Shown here: positions 1-9,733 of the stretch, piece by piece
Position numbering within the stretch: the first letter of the stretch is position 1
Layout of the letters: each line of letters starts with the position of its first letter
NCBI GenBank assembly: GCA_020744425.1
Contig: JAGMUV010000012.1
Coordinates: 372,001-436,000, forward strand
Length of the DNA: 64,000 bases
DNA from: Dactylonectria macrodidyma
Lineage: Eukaryota > Ascomycota > Sordariomycetes > Hypocreales > Nectriaceae
Direction: 5' to 3'
Made by a program: the position numbers and the translations under genes
The notes under the pieces: model-generated
The model's input: only the letters and a program-made list of their open reading frames with translations
Database searches by the model: none
What the model was told of the DNA's origin: nothing

Positions 1-52
1 TGGAATGGCCTAGTGACAGTTCCCACGCCGGACGACCAGGTCAGCGTTCTGT

Positions 53-799
53 ATGACATATCTCTTAGTATTTCCCTTAATAATCCGTCTCTTGAAGCCG
101 CAGGTGAATCAAATCGCATGGAAAGATAACGCCCTAGTGCTACTGTTATCAACGGTATACACAGGGCACGAGATCGAACAACGCATCCGCCGGCGGCCGA
201 CGTCAACACAAGCCCGGGCACGGCAAATCAAGCACTTTTTTGGTGCGCACCCTGTGCTAAAGGTTTGGCAGCCGTCTATCGCGACTGACTACAACGATCA
301 CATGGGCGCGGTCGATATTGGCGATCAACTACGAGCAAAGCTGGGAATGGATCATCGTGTTTATAAGGGCGCTTGGCGGGTTATTGCATGGTGCTTCCTC
401 CTCGAGACTGCACTCGTCAACAGCTACCTTCTTCAATTCCACGGAGACCCTAGTTGGCCGCGAATTGAGTCACAGACAGCGTGGAGGCAACGCATCTGTG
501 ATGACCTCATCCGCACTTACACAGCTACCGCAGCCTCGAGGCAGAGATATCGGTCCGGCGACACATTTACGCCTACAATACAGCATAAAAGAGTCTCAAG
601 AGGGAAAAAATCTAGCTGCCTCGGCTGTAAAGGGATCAGATTCAATGAGCCCCGGCAGGGTCGGGGGCCTCTAAGGGCGGCACAGCCAAGTCAGCTCAAT
701 CGAAGGCGGCCGACGATGACAAGTTCGGGCTGCTTGCAGTGTGATGTAGCAATTTGTACCCGGCAGGCTTGCTGGTACTTCTATCACAACCAAATTTAG
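53..799 (+). mobile_element. piggyBac-type transposase, C-terminal fragment
   Basis: The 248-codon frame matches the C-terminal part of PGBD/piggyBac transposases, which cut and paste DNA at TTAA sites. Visible hallmarks are the block around residues 79-95 with NDHMGAVDIGDQLR, which in this family surrounds the last catalytic Asp, the following all-alpha segment WRVIAWCFLLETALVNSYLL (about 108-127), and a Cys-rich tail (CLQCDVAICTRQACW) resembling the family's C-terminal zinc finger. The first two thirds, with the other catalytic Asp residues, are missing. Stops lie just upstream in the same frame (positions 11-16), so the remainder would have to be in another frame or outside the window. This is most likely a dead or spliced 3' piece. 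No terminal repeat was identified downstream. Confidence 0.75.
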
Positions 800-1278
800 G
801 TGCTAATCAATGTATCTATCATTCTAGGCCGTCTAGTGGTCCAAAACCGGGAAAACTGTGGGCCGACTCATGCGGGCTGCCTTAGCAGATGCAAAGGGAT
901 GCAGTATGGCGGTCAGCTGTGACCTGTATCATTTTCTAGTGGCGTTCGTTGACCATGTTTGCAGTGGCCAAACTAGAGGCTGAAGCGCCATTCAATACCA
1001 ACGGAGTACCTCGTGAGATGGCGACCAAGATGGCGTGAGAGGGCCAACGGCATTCCAGCCGCGATGAAATGTTGAATTTTGCCTCTTACCTGGTCTTATA
1101 CCTCTACTCGGTCACAGAGCATTCATCTTGCAATGAATGGAGCATACACTCGTGTTAATGGTATCATTTTTGTCCCAGTGTTGGTCTGACTGGCTTCAAC
1201 GTAAAGAATCCGATAGGGTATATCAAGAATAGCTACCACTCACCGCCAAATGACCCGTGATTGACCACCATTTCATCT
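800..1278. other. Intergenic stretch
   Basis: This stretch between the piggyBac fragment and the end of the amidohydrolase-like gene holds no supportable gene, RNA or repeat. It presumably contains the 3' remainder of the piggyBac element and the terminator of the minus-strand gene. Confidence 0.4.
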
Positions 1279-2376
1279 TCATCCATTTCCTCCACTACCA
1301 ACCTCGATACCTTGAATCCAGACCTTGATGATTCGCGCTGAAGCGGCAAGATCCTCCAGCGGGTTTCCTTGCACAAGCACCAGGTCTGCCCTATACCCGA
1401 GCTGAAGCGCGCCGCGATCGCTCAGATTGAACATTGTGGACGGCACGCTTGTCGCGGCCTGGATCGCTTCCAGGTTGGAGAAACCCGCTTGAGCCAGCAG
1501 CTGGAGCTCCTCGTGGAGACCTTCCCCGAAGCTCACCTTGAAGCCTTCTTCGTTGTTGGCAGACGTCCCGGCACAAATGGGCACGCCGGCCTTGTGGAGG
1601 GCTCTGACTGCCTCGAGGGCGTACGTGAAGTTATGTTCCTGGATGCTACCCTGCCGCAGCAGATGTCGGAGGAAGACGAGAATCGGGATGACGGCGATTT
1701 TCCTGGCGGCTAATCCTCTGATGACATCCTCGCCGAGCGCGCCGTTGATGGGGGCTGGAGTGACAATATCAAAGCCAGCATCGAGGACCCGGCGATATGA
1801 ATCCGTCTGAGACGCATGTGCGACGGCCAGCATGCCGCGCTGGTGCGTGGCTTCCACCAGGGCCGAGAGCGTATCGTCATCCAGGCCAGGTATGTCGACG
1901 ATGACTTTGACAAAATCCAGCCTGCCCGGTTCCTTGGAGTGCCCCTCGACAAAGCTCACGGCCTCAGCCGGTGTAGAAATGTGCCGGATGGCCCGATATG
2001 GGAAGAGCTTGAGCATGTCGCTACCAGAGTCGTCGGATCCCACCACGGAGCCCGAGGCCAGGTAGGACGGCATACCCACGTTCTGAGAGCAAGTCGTCCG
2101 CATGGCCAGCGACTCGGCTGTGCCGCTACTCGAATCGATCAGCGTGGTGACGCCATACATGGCGGACTGGGACAGTATTAACGACGAAGCGCCGCCGGCA
2201 ATCTTGGAGTCTATAAAGCCCGGGAGGAGTGTGCAGTTGGTGCCATCGATGTCATCTCGGGCCTCGGTGTCTTTGGGCAGGATGTTTCCGGGGCTGCCTT
2301 GGAAACATAGGTGAGTAGGTCGTTCGATGGTTTCACCGTTGAAGACCCCGACGTTTCGAACCGAGAAGACTGTCAT
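1279..2376 (-). CDS. Amidohydrolase-superfamily protein with degenerate metal site
   Basis: A single-exon frame of 365 residues starts at the ATG at 2376; a longer in-frame extension to 2598 has no family similarity. It follows the imidazolonepropionase-like amidohydrolase fold: an N-terminal beta part with LLPGFIDS (about residue 48), the TIM-barrel strands with VAHA, AGTSANN and EELQLLAQAG, and the C-terminal block GYRADLVLVQGNPLED. In active members LPG.ID is followed by HxH, AHA is followed further on by EH, and the AGTD motif supplies the last metal-binding Asp. Here the HxH positions are Lys-Ile-Ala, the EH position reads TPAP, and AGTD is AGTS. Only the His of VAHA remains. The frame is otherwise intact, so this looks like a pseudoenzyme or a repurposed protein rather than random decay. 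Substrate unknown. Confidence 0.75.
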   Translation of the reverse strand: MTVFSVRNVGVFNGETIERPTHLCFQGSPGNILPKDTEARDDIDGTNCTLLPGFIDSKIAGGASSLILSQSAMYGVTTLIDSSSGTAESLAMRTTCSQNVGMPSYLASGSVVGSDDSGSDMLKLFPYRAIRHISTPAEAVSFVEGHSKEPGRLDFVKVIVDIPGLDDDTLSALVEATHQRGMLAVAHASQTDSYRRVLDAGFDIVTPAPINGALGEDVIRGLAARKIAVIPILVFLRHLLRQGSIQEHNFTYALEAVRALHKAGVPICAGTSANNEEGFKVSFGEGLHEELQLLAQAGFSNLEAIQAATSVPSTMFNLSDRGALQLGYRADLVLVQGNPLEDLAASARIIKVWIQGIEVGSGGNG

Positions 2377-2588
2377 AATTGTGGTTGCACAATTCCTTTT
2401 ACTCTGCAATCCCTGCGTGGTGTGCGGCCTCGCGAGGTCGTTGGCTCTTAATAAGTGAACACTGCAATCGAAGGGTGCGTTTGCCACGAAAGTAAGGGTT
2501 TTCGGGGGGCGAAGCCGCGTCTGCCGTCTTCGCAGACTTGCCCGCCAATTCATTCGACACGCACAACCAACCGCATCACCCACCCGCC

Positions 2589-3091
2589 ATTGCGCCAAAT
2601 GGCATCGACAGCGCTGAAGCCCAATGGCAAGCCCAATGGCGAGCCCAGTTCGAGGCCATGAAGGACGCCCTGTCCGGCCTCAACCTCCCCACAGAGAAGA
2701 CACCCACAGAGAAGACACCCACAGAGCTGGACTTTGACGACGACTACGAGGGCTACTCCTCCGGCAACGCCGCCCAGGATGTTTGGGACTTCATCTCCAA
2801 TAACGATGACGATGACGACTACAGCAGCGACAAGCTGGATGGTCCCGACAGCTTCAGCCAGCCAGCAGAATTCGGCGCCGAGTGGTTTATCAGCAAGTGC
2901 TCCGAGGTGGCTTCCAGAACGGTCTCCCGAGCGATGCTTCCCAGAACCAGGTCCTCGGCGTCTTGACCCTGGATAGGGACGAGGATGAGGTCCAGTCTGA
3001 ACTTATGGATCTCATTGGTTTCGATGATCTCGACTTCATCATTGAGCTCCTCGCCCACCGCAGCGATATTGTCACTGCTGTCACTTCCCAA
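2589..3091 (+). pseudogene. slh1: N-terminal fragment of Slh1/ASCC3-type RNA helicase
   Basis: Slh1 (ASCC3/Brr2-like) is a helicase of about 2000 residues involved in ribosome quality control. Only its poorly structured N-terminus is present here. The first frame carries APNGIDSAEAQWQAQW, an acidic linker and EWFISKCSEVAS. At about 2922 the reading jumps by one base into NGLPSDASQNQVLG and then LMDLIGFDDLDFIIELLAHR, the typical conserved pre-helicase segment, ending near 3091. One missing base explains the jump. The family start Met appears to be replaced by Ile (ATT at 2589). None of the helicase cassettes follow. It lies head-to-head with the amidohydrolase-like gene. A duplicated and truncated copy is the simplest reading. 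Confidence 0.7.
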
Positions 3092-5003
3092 CGAGTCCGA
3101 GCCCTAGCTTTCGGCTCAGCCATCTCCGCCCGAAGGGAAGCCGACACAGCGTGTGGGGTCGCCGTCTCTCTGTCTCTCTCTCTGTCAACTAAGATTTATT
3201 TCGACCTCTTCTTAGGCGAGACATTGTCAGTCAGCCACTGTGATTGTTTGTTGATGATGTCGGGCTAGCATACGGTTCCATCATGCCAGCCTCAAGTGGG
3301 CTGGCGTCGGTGTCTCGTTTGCCACGACGTAGGAATCAAAAAGAGGGCCCAATGTGATTTCTGGCAAGTTCTCTGGATGCACGAGTATGGCTGCCGCACG
3401 AGGGAGGTTGGGGTGAGGTGTACAGAGTAATTACGAAAAGTCTTGCTTTGTCTAGGTAGTTTGCACCCCACCGGGGCCCCATGCAAGTCCCCTCAGCGAG
3501 TTGACTGGGACGGGGCGGCAGTCTGCCAGTGTGGTGTGATGGATAGTTACAGTATTCGCATCCTCATTTCCTTGATTTCCTCTGTTGGTCGTGACAGACA
3601 TGCGCAGTGTGGCTTGCACGAAATGCCGGGCGTTAGCATTTGTTGGAGGGGGGGAATTGGCTTGGTCCTGACTCCTGCGATGGTCAGGCTGCGAGCACAC
3701 CATGACAGCCACAGACTCACAGTCACTTGCTCGAGGTGCGGCCGAGCAACCCTCGCAAAGGAGATACAGCGCGCGTCATTACGGGCATGGGTGTTGGGAC
3801 ACAAGTCATGCTCACTCCAGGCCATAGCCTCTCCCAGGTCTCATCGAACAGCGAGCATGACACCTTTCGACGAGGGTGACTACGGTACGTGCTAACTTCA
3901 ACTATTACCTATTGCCTGGATAAAAAGGTTGCACCCAGTTCCAGTTTCACCAAGCCGTCTTGCCCCACGCGGAGAGGGATTCGGATCCAGAACCCCATGG
4001 CGGTGCGAGCATGGTTGCCATGCCCTGGCGCCCATGGTGGCGGTACCTAAGCAACTAGCCCCTCGCTCCGGCTGGTTAGAGAAGCTTGGGATGCAAGATC
4101 GAAAAGTCATGTACGGGGTCTCGTTGGATCACATTATTACCTACGGAGTATAGGAGACCAATTCATCCTCTGCCGACCGAGCTGTTGGTGCGTGGTCCAT
4201 GCCTAGTGATGGCTGAGATGCTGCAAGTCGCCCCTCGCCACCCCACCCCCCCTCCCTGGCGCCTCGTCTGTCACTGTCCAACTGCCCGCCAGCCGCCAGC
4301 CGCCCACAAACAGAGGACGGAAGCCTTCCGCCAATCACAGGCGCAGGTTTCCCTCAAGTGCCACCGAGCCGCTAGCCAAAACCCTATCCGACTGTCCGAC
4401 CCAACACACCTAGACACCCTCACAGCAAGACGCCTCTGCGTGCTGCTTGCATACGCCATGCTTGCCTGCGTTATGCTTGTCTGTGTGCTGTTTGCTGCTG
4501 CGTCCTGACAATGCCCTCATTCGCCCTCTGGGTGGGATGTTTCATCCCCTCTATCTCGGTTCCCTTAACCATCATGCCTCACTAGCGTCATGGCTTTCCG
4601 CCAGCCGACATATTCCACTGCAAGCACGCCCTTCCCACTCATCAGCTCCCCTTCTCACTAAGGCCAGTCGAGACAGGCGAGACGCACGGGGACGGAGTCG
4701 ACGGACAAGAGACGATCGACACATCCAACCATCGTCGTCATTGCCTTGACTCATGCCTGGAGTCCTACTTGAGTTCTAGCTGTTCTGCGGCAAGCTGCTC
4801 CTGCCCTGCTCTTAAGATACCTACCCTTGGAAATAGAGTGCTTACCTCTGCCCTTCTCCCACCCCAAAGCCAGAGCCATCATCTTCACTTGCTCCTCGCA
4901 CTTCACTTCCCATCACATTTGTTAGCTTTATTTGATCTCACATCGACAAGATCCCCAAACATCACACGCTACCGACACATCAACGCCTGATAACCACCGA
5001 ACC
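3092..5003. other. Long non-coding stretch upstream of the bZIP gene
   Basis: About 1.9 kb without a supportable gene. The short open frames here have no family resemblance. A CT-rich microsatellite-like run (tctctctgtctctctctct) lies at about 3166-3186. The last part (about 4750-5240), which is pyrimidine-rich and then repeat-bearing, is probably the promoter and 5' leader of the bZIP gene. Confidence 0.4.
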
Positions 5004-5185
5004 TCTACAGAACTTCTCAGAACTTCTACAGAACTTTTACAGAACTTCTACAGAACTTTTACAGAACTTCTACAGAACTTTTACAGAACTTCTACAGAAC
5101 TTTTACAGGATCTTTATAGACCTTCTCCAGAACCTCTATAGAAACTCCATAGAATCTCTACAGAATCTCAACAAAGTCTCTACGG
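5004..5185 (+). repeat. 11-bp tandem repeat in the bZIP leader
   Basis: About 15 imperfect copies of an 11-bp unit (consensus TACAGAACTTY) run head-to-tail. In the central part the last base alternates C/T, giving a 22-bp higher-order unit. Copies become more divergent toward the 3' side (caggatcttta, cagaatctcaa). The array ends about 60 bp before the bZIP start codon, so it probably lies in the transcribed leader or core promoter. Confidence 0.85.
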
Positions 5186-5243
5186 AACCAACCAACCCTA
5201 ATCACTTAAGATCAAGAACTGCTTCTTTGCAGGATCCAAGATA

Positions 5244-6227
5244 ATGTCCTCTGAGTTTTCTCACTTCGCCTCCAACTCCGACGGGGGTGGAGCTGAGGCT
5301 GAAGCGTCCATGCCGGCACAGTTCGCCTCGGCGAACATGGATGATCTATGCTTCGACGAGAACACTGTCTTGCTATGCGAGCCGACTCCTGGCGCCTCCG
5401 AAGCTTCTCCTGGTCTCCCTTGTCTTCCGTGGAGCCCGTGGAGCCCGTGGCGCCTGGCTGATCAGCCTGGTCTTGTCGGTGCCGTTGCCTTCCCAGCTCA
5501 GCAAGACGTCCCGCCCGGACAGCCCAACGCTGTGCCTGTGTCGTACGTAAACGAGTACGATTACAATGCCAACCCGCTTGACTATTCTACCTGGGCGAAC
5601 CCCATTGCACTCCCTGCTCCTGAGTCATTGTCACCGACGGGCTCCCCGGCCTCTCACGGCTGGCCTCGAGCCACGCCGACCGAAACAGGGTATCGAAGAC
5701 GCAACCCGCATTCTGACCAACATTCGCCGCCCCAATTCACGAATATGGACTCTGTTCCAAATTGCGAAGCCAGTCGACGCCCGCGACGTGACTCGGAACA
5801 GCCCGAGAGCCATCACGACAGCAATGGCGTGGGCAGCAATGGCAGCAACGAGCATGATGACAACAAGACAAGCGACCAGAATGACAAGAACGAAGGGAAG
5901 AACATGGGTGCTCCTGAGCTGTCCCCAAATCACGACGACGAGCACTTCCAGCGGATTCAACTGCGAAATCGAATCGCATCCAACAAGTTTCGAATCAAGA
6001 AGAGGAAGGGCGCATTGTCGCTGCAGGCTGAAGTGCAAATACTGGAGGAGGAGAATAGGGATTTGACGAGCAACAGGGCCAAGCTTGTCCAGGAGGGCCA
6101 CTACTTCAAGATCCTGCTTCTACAACACGCCAAATGCAAGTGCGTGTTGATCCAGAACTACATTGCCGCGGATGCCCAACGCTACATCAGCGGTATTCAG
6201 CAGGGCGCGTTTCCGGGCCAAGGCTAG
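5244..6227 (+). CDS. bZIP transcription factor
   Basis: This is a 327-residue intron-less frame encoding a nuclear DNA-binding protein. The long N-terminal part is Pro/Ser/Gly-rich, with Asp/Asn-rich low complexity around residues 185-230. The basic region lies near residue 242 with the bZIP signature N-x7-R (NRIASNKFR) followed by a short leucine-zipper-like coiled coil containing LQAEVQILEEENRDL. The tail LLLQHAKCKCVLIQNYI is shared with two other bZIP remnants in this window (9485-9733 and about 62860-63010). The gene lies immediately upstream of, and on the same strand as, alpha/beta hydrolase copy A. The same order occurs inverted at 60-63 kb, suggesting that the pair was duplicated as a unit. 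Target genes are unknown. No break is seen, so this is the only possibly functional copy of this bZIP in the window. Confidence 0.85.
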   Translation: MSSEFSHFASNSDGGGAEAEASMPAQFASANMDDLCFDENTVLLCEPTPGASEASPGLPCLPWSPWSPWRLADQPGLVGAVAFPAQQDVPPGQPNAVPVSYVNEYDYNANPLDYSTWANPIALPAPESLSPTGSPASHGWPRATPTETGYRRRNPHSDQHSPPQFTNMDSVPNCEASRRPRRDSEQPESHHDSNGVGSNGSNEHDDNKTSDQNDKNEGKNMGAPELSPNHDDEHFQRIQLRNRIASNKFRIKKRKGALSLQAEVQILEEENRDLTSNRAKLVQEGHYFKILLLQHAKCKCVLIQNYIAADAQRYISGIQQGAFPGQG

Positions 6228-6250
6228 CTTGTCTGACCGGTCGGCTTGAA

Positions 6251-7176
6251 CTTTTGATGCTGCTAAGCTTTGGGGTACCAGATTTAAGGGTGCCGGAGGA
6301 TCTGGAACGAGTGAAACGTCGAGTCTGCGCTATAGGCGTTTACTTGCAGTCTGGGTAAGCCTTATTAGGCGATCGGGTTCATGCTAGCCTAATGACAAGA
6401 GGCCATCTCTGCTCTCACTATCAAGTGTTAGCTCTACCTGGGCAGGAGTTATGTCTCCGCAAGTGCCACCATCTTTCTCCGTTTATGAAGCCGAGCTTTC
6501 CACGCTGCGGACCATGTCAACATCGTCCATTTACTATCGACCATGTTGTTTGTAAGAGTTATCACTTGCGACAGATAGGTTTTGGGTTCTGGCGTCACTT
6601 ATGCTGTTTCAGTCCTTCGTTCTTGGCCAACCTTGTTGTATGAACATCTCTTGCGAATGCTCGTCCGCTTGGACGCCGGATCCGAGACGGCTTCTGTTTC
6701 TGTCGGTCGTCTCGTTCATCTCGTTCATCTCGTTCATCTCGGGCACACGAGGTCGGGGACAGGGAACCGTTCGCTTCGCAGCTTAATAATCATTCCTATC
6801 TGCATCTCAAGTTCACCCAATCGGCTCCGTTAAATGAGATACTGGATTCAAGCATGTGAACATGACGTCGTACAATAGGAGTTGGAAAACATGGGTGGTG
6901 CTACCGCACCCCAACACTGTAGGCCCATTGTAATTGACATACGTACATTGGTTGATAACCTTCCATCTTACTGTCGTCCCTGCTGCTATTATCTCTTCAC
7001 ATGTCAAGTCTTGATAGAACCCACGGTTTTCGGCGCGACGCGGGGTAAGTCGGCCGTCAATGGTTCCCAACAAATTGGTTTGGCCTATTTAATGGAAATG
7101 CACTCAGGACATGGCTAATATAAAATCTTCTTCCAAGCATCACTCCTCGACTGAGGCTACTATTTGCACATCGCCA
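6251..7176 (+). repeat. Duplicated intergenic segment, copy A
   Basis: This segment between the bZIP stop and hydrolase copy A is recognisably the same as the reverse complement of 61810-62723, beginning in both with a TTTGATGCTGCT-like stretch and running through to the hydrolase start. Point differences and small indels are scattered. A short CTCGTTCAT triplication (6715-6741) is present only in this copy. No coding frame is evident, so it probably carries the hydrolase promoter. Confidence 0.75.
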
Positions 7177-8852
7177 ATGACACAATCGTCTGTATGGAAG
7201 TACGCCTTCATACGGACATCCATATTCCTCCTGCACCTGATAGCACCCTTCAGCATATTCTATTCGCTGGTCAGCTCGCTTGTCGACCTTCCGATCCGTA
7301 TCCCCCGCATACTCGAAGTATGGCTCGTTCTCGAGACGGTATTCTACTGTGCTGTTTACCTCCCGCGCAACGCCTATCTCCAGAGGGGCGCCACTCATCC
7401 CACAACTGCGTCTCGTAAAGATCGCCGGAAGCTGTTCTGGCGGTGCCACAGAAATATCCCAGATCCGGATCGGTACTTGCAGAAATGGTTCCGAAACGCG
7501 CCAGCTGCGGAGATTAAGCGGGAAAACGTCAAGGACTTCTTCCGGTGGGCGTTCTTAAACACTGGAGATTCTGACCCGGCACACGATGAGGAGCTGGAGG
7601 AGTACGCAGGAGAGATTGAGAAGCTACTAGGGAGGAAGTTGGAACCTGGGCATGGCAACGCTCAGTGCCTTCGATTAACGCTTGATAAGGTCGAGATGTT
7701 ACACCGCAGTTTGACATGGTATCTGGTGAGTTTCCATTGCAAAATACACATGGGACTTATCCCTCCGTAATAAAAGTCAAGTTCCTAACTTCATGCTCTA
7801 GTGTGTGTTTATCGTCGATACGATAGCGTCTGCCTATATGCACTATCACTCCTTCGACTTCTACCGCACATCGTTTCTCGCTATTTTCCCATTGCGTCCT
7901 CTCACTCTCTTCTCCGCATATCGCTCCCCTGCGAAAACCCTCACCTACTGGTACCGGCCGCATAAGTCTACAACGAAACTCCCCGTCCTGTTCATCCACG
8001 GCATCGGCATTGGACTTTACCCATATGTCAATTCCTTGGGCGAGCTTACTGCCGCGGATGCCAAGGATCCGTTAGATGGACAGGTGGGGATCATTGCCAT
8101 AGAGATTATGCCTATAAGCTCCAGGATTACAGCTGCGGCACTGTTGAAAGATGAGATGTGCGAGGAGATTAACCGCATATTAACGGCACATGGGTGGAGC
8201 AGAATTGTATTGGTATCACACTCGTGGGTGCCCCTCTCTCTTCCTCTTGATTTATATCGAATCATTGTCCTGTACTAATTTCTGCCCTATGAAGGTACGG
8301 AAGCGTAGTTGCTGCGCATCTCCTTCACACCCCACAGATTGTGCAGAAGATTGGACCGATTGTGTTTGTTGATCCGGTATCTTTCCTGCTACATCTCCCT
8401 GATGTAGCATACAACTTTGTAAAGTCTTCCCTATGTCCTTATTCGCAATCCAAACTAACCCCCTCAACACTTAGATCTGTCGAAAGCCAGCCCGGGCTAA
8501 TGAACACCTCCTCTCTTACTTCGGCTCTAAGGACATGGGTGTTTCGCGCACGTTATTCCGCCGCTTCTTCTGGGCTGATAACGTCTTGTGGAAGGAAGAC
8601 ATACAGGGCCATCGCGTGAGTGTTGTGCTAGCTGGCAGCGACATAGTAATTGACACGAAAACAATTGGGGCGTACTTGACAGGTGCAGGTGATTGGATAT
8701 TGGAAACTAGTCACTGGGAAGATGGAAGATGGAAGGGTGATGGACTGGACGTGGTATGATTTCAAGACTTGGATCACGGACAAGTTTTTGATACGAGAAG
8801 TAGGAGAGGGAGGTTGGTGGATATTGTCAGGAGGTTCTGTGTTGAAGGATAA
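7177..8852 (+). pseudogene. Membrane-anchored alpha/beta hydrolase, copy A, stop before catalytic His
   Basis: The exons read 7177-7725, 7802-8223, 8295-8418 and 8475 onward, with introns of 76, 71 and 56 bp whose positions match copy C. The protein has an N-terminal hydrophobic anchor (about residues 8-45), a serine-hydrolase nucleophile in HSYGS formed across the second splice junction (Ser324), a probable acid in GSDIVID, and in copy C a catalytic His in DLDHGQ. In copy A the codon matching Trp460 is TGA (8757-8759), six residues before that His. The frame beyond the stop remains open and conserved to a TAA at 8850-8852. The gene is therefore either freshly inactivated or makes a C-terminally truncated protein, unless the stop is read through. 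Substrate unknown. It lies downstream of the bZIP gene. An alternative in-frame ATG lies at 7111. Confidence 0.8.
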
Positions 8853-9323
8853 CTACCTACCTACTAACATGCCTTAGCACCATATCAGAGCTTCGCGATT
8901 TGCACACGGCGCGTCAATTGTCCCTACAGATGGCCTGGAAAGGCTGCGCTGCCGTGTCCGATAAAATGGAGGCGAAGGACGTTAGCCTCTGGGCGTCAAA
9001 TGTTGCAGTACGTCGCCGGACTTTACAGATCCCCCACAGGCCTTCACGTGGAGGCTCAACTTCCAACGCCCCACCGTTCAGCCTTACGTGGAGAAGCTGA
9101 ATGACGAGCTCTAGAATCAATTCTAATCAGACGCCAGACTGGCGCGAGAAGAGCGCGAAGCTGGCGCGGGTGGGAGAGGCGAGAAGAGGTTTGTCGCGTT
9201 TGGCTCAGGATGATGCCCCTCAGCGGCCGATCATTGGCCAGCGGGCCATACGAAGAGCAAGACTGGGAAGTTGAAGGTGGGGTCAAAGTTACGGCGCCCA
9301 GGTCTCACATGACCCTCAGACAC
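8853..9323. other. Region after hydrolase copy A
   Basis: A 66-codon open frame (about 8900-9100, plus) has no recognisable family. Similarity to the copy C flank stops just after the hydrolase stop codon, so this stretch is outside the duplicated module. Nothing else can be supported. Confidence 0.3.
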
Positions 9324-9458
9324 TGGAACGAGTTGGAACCGGTTGGATCCAAACCCAATCAACTGGACCTCTGAATTGGCTGGTTGCCAAGCACGGGGAG
9401 CGAGATCTCAGTTGAGTTGGACCCACAGTTGGAGGATCCAACGGCTCCAACGATTGGA
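9324..9458. repeat. Small inverted-repeat element (possible MITE)
   Basis: About 26 bp at 9324-9350 (ending CCGGTTGGATCC) is imperfectly repeated in inverted orientation at 9434-9458 (GGATCCAACGG and onward), enclosing 83 bp. The arms match at about 80 percent. No clear target-site duplication was found, so a MITE is only one possibility; it could also be a structured regulatory stretch. Confidence 0.35.
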
Positions 9459-9484
9459 AGTAGTTAGTTGATTACGCACTCTGC

Positions 9485-9733
9485 AAACAGAAGAGAAATC
9501 GCATTGCAGCCATTGAATGCCGCCTTCGGAAGCGAGAATATATTGAGAAAACCTAGTCTAATGAATAGGACATAGAGACACTCAACCTTACATTACCTAG
9601 TTATCTTCAGGACCTGGTTGTTGAGGTCCAACAGTTGAAGGTGAATCACTTGCAATACTCGGTCTGCGAATGCACCTTGATCCACAAGTACATTCAGAAC
9701 GAGGCGCACTGGTATATTAACGCCGTGGGATAG
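9485..9733 (+). pseudogene. Degenerate bZIP gene remnant
   Basis: One reading frame of 83 codons carries a complete bZIP basic region (NRIAAIECRLRKR, keeping N-x7-R), then two stops (TAG at 9554-9556 and TAG at 9566-9568), then a coiled-coil-like remainder and the family tail CECTLIHKYIQNEAHWYI before a final TAG. The tail matches the C-terminus of the bZIP at 5244 and the remnant near 62.9 kb. No N-terminal part was found upstream. It is a third member of the same bZIP family, inactive, placed downstream of hydrolase copy A. Confidence 0.8.

Noticed and set aside
1369..2181. Plus-strand frames opposite the amidohydrolase-like gene
   Set aside because: GC-rich antisense frames; the minus strand carries the recognisable fold.
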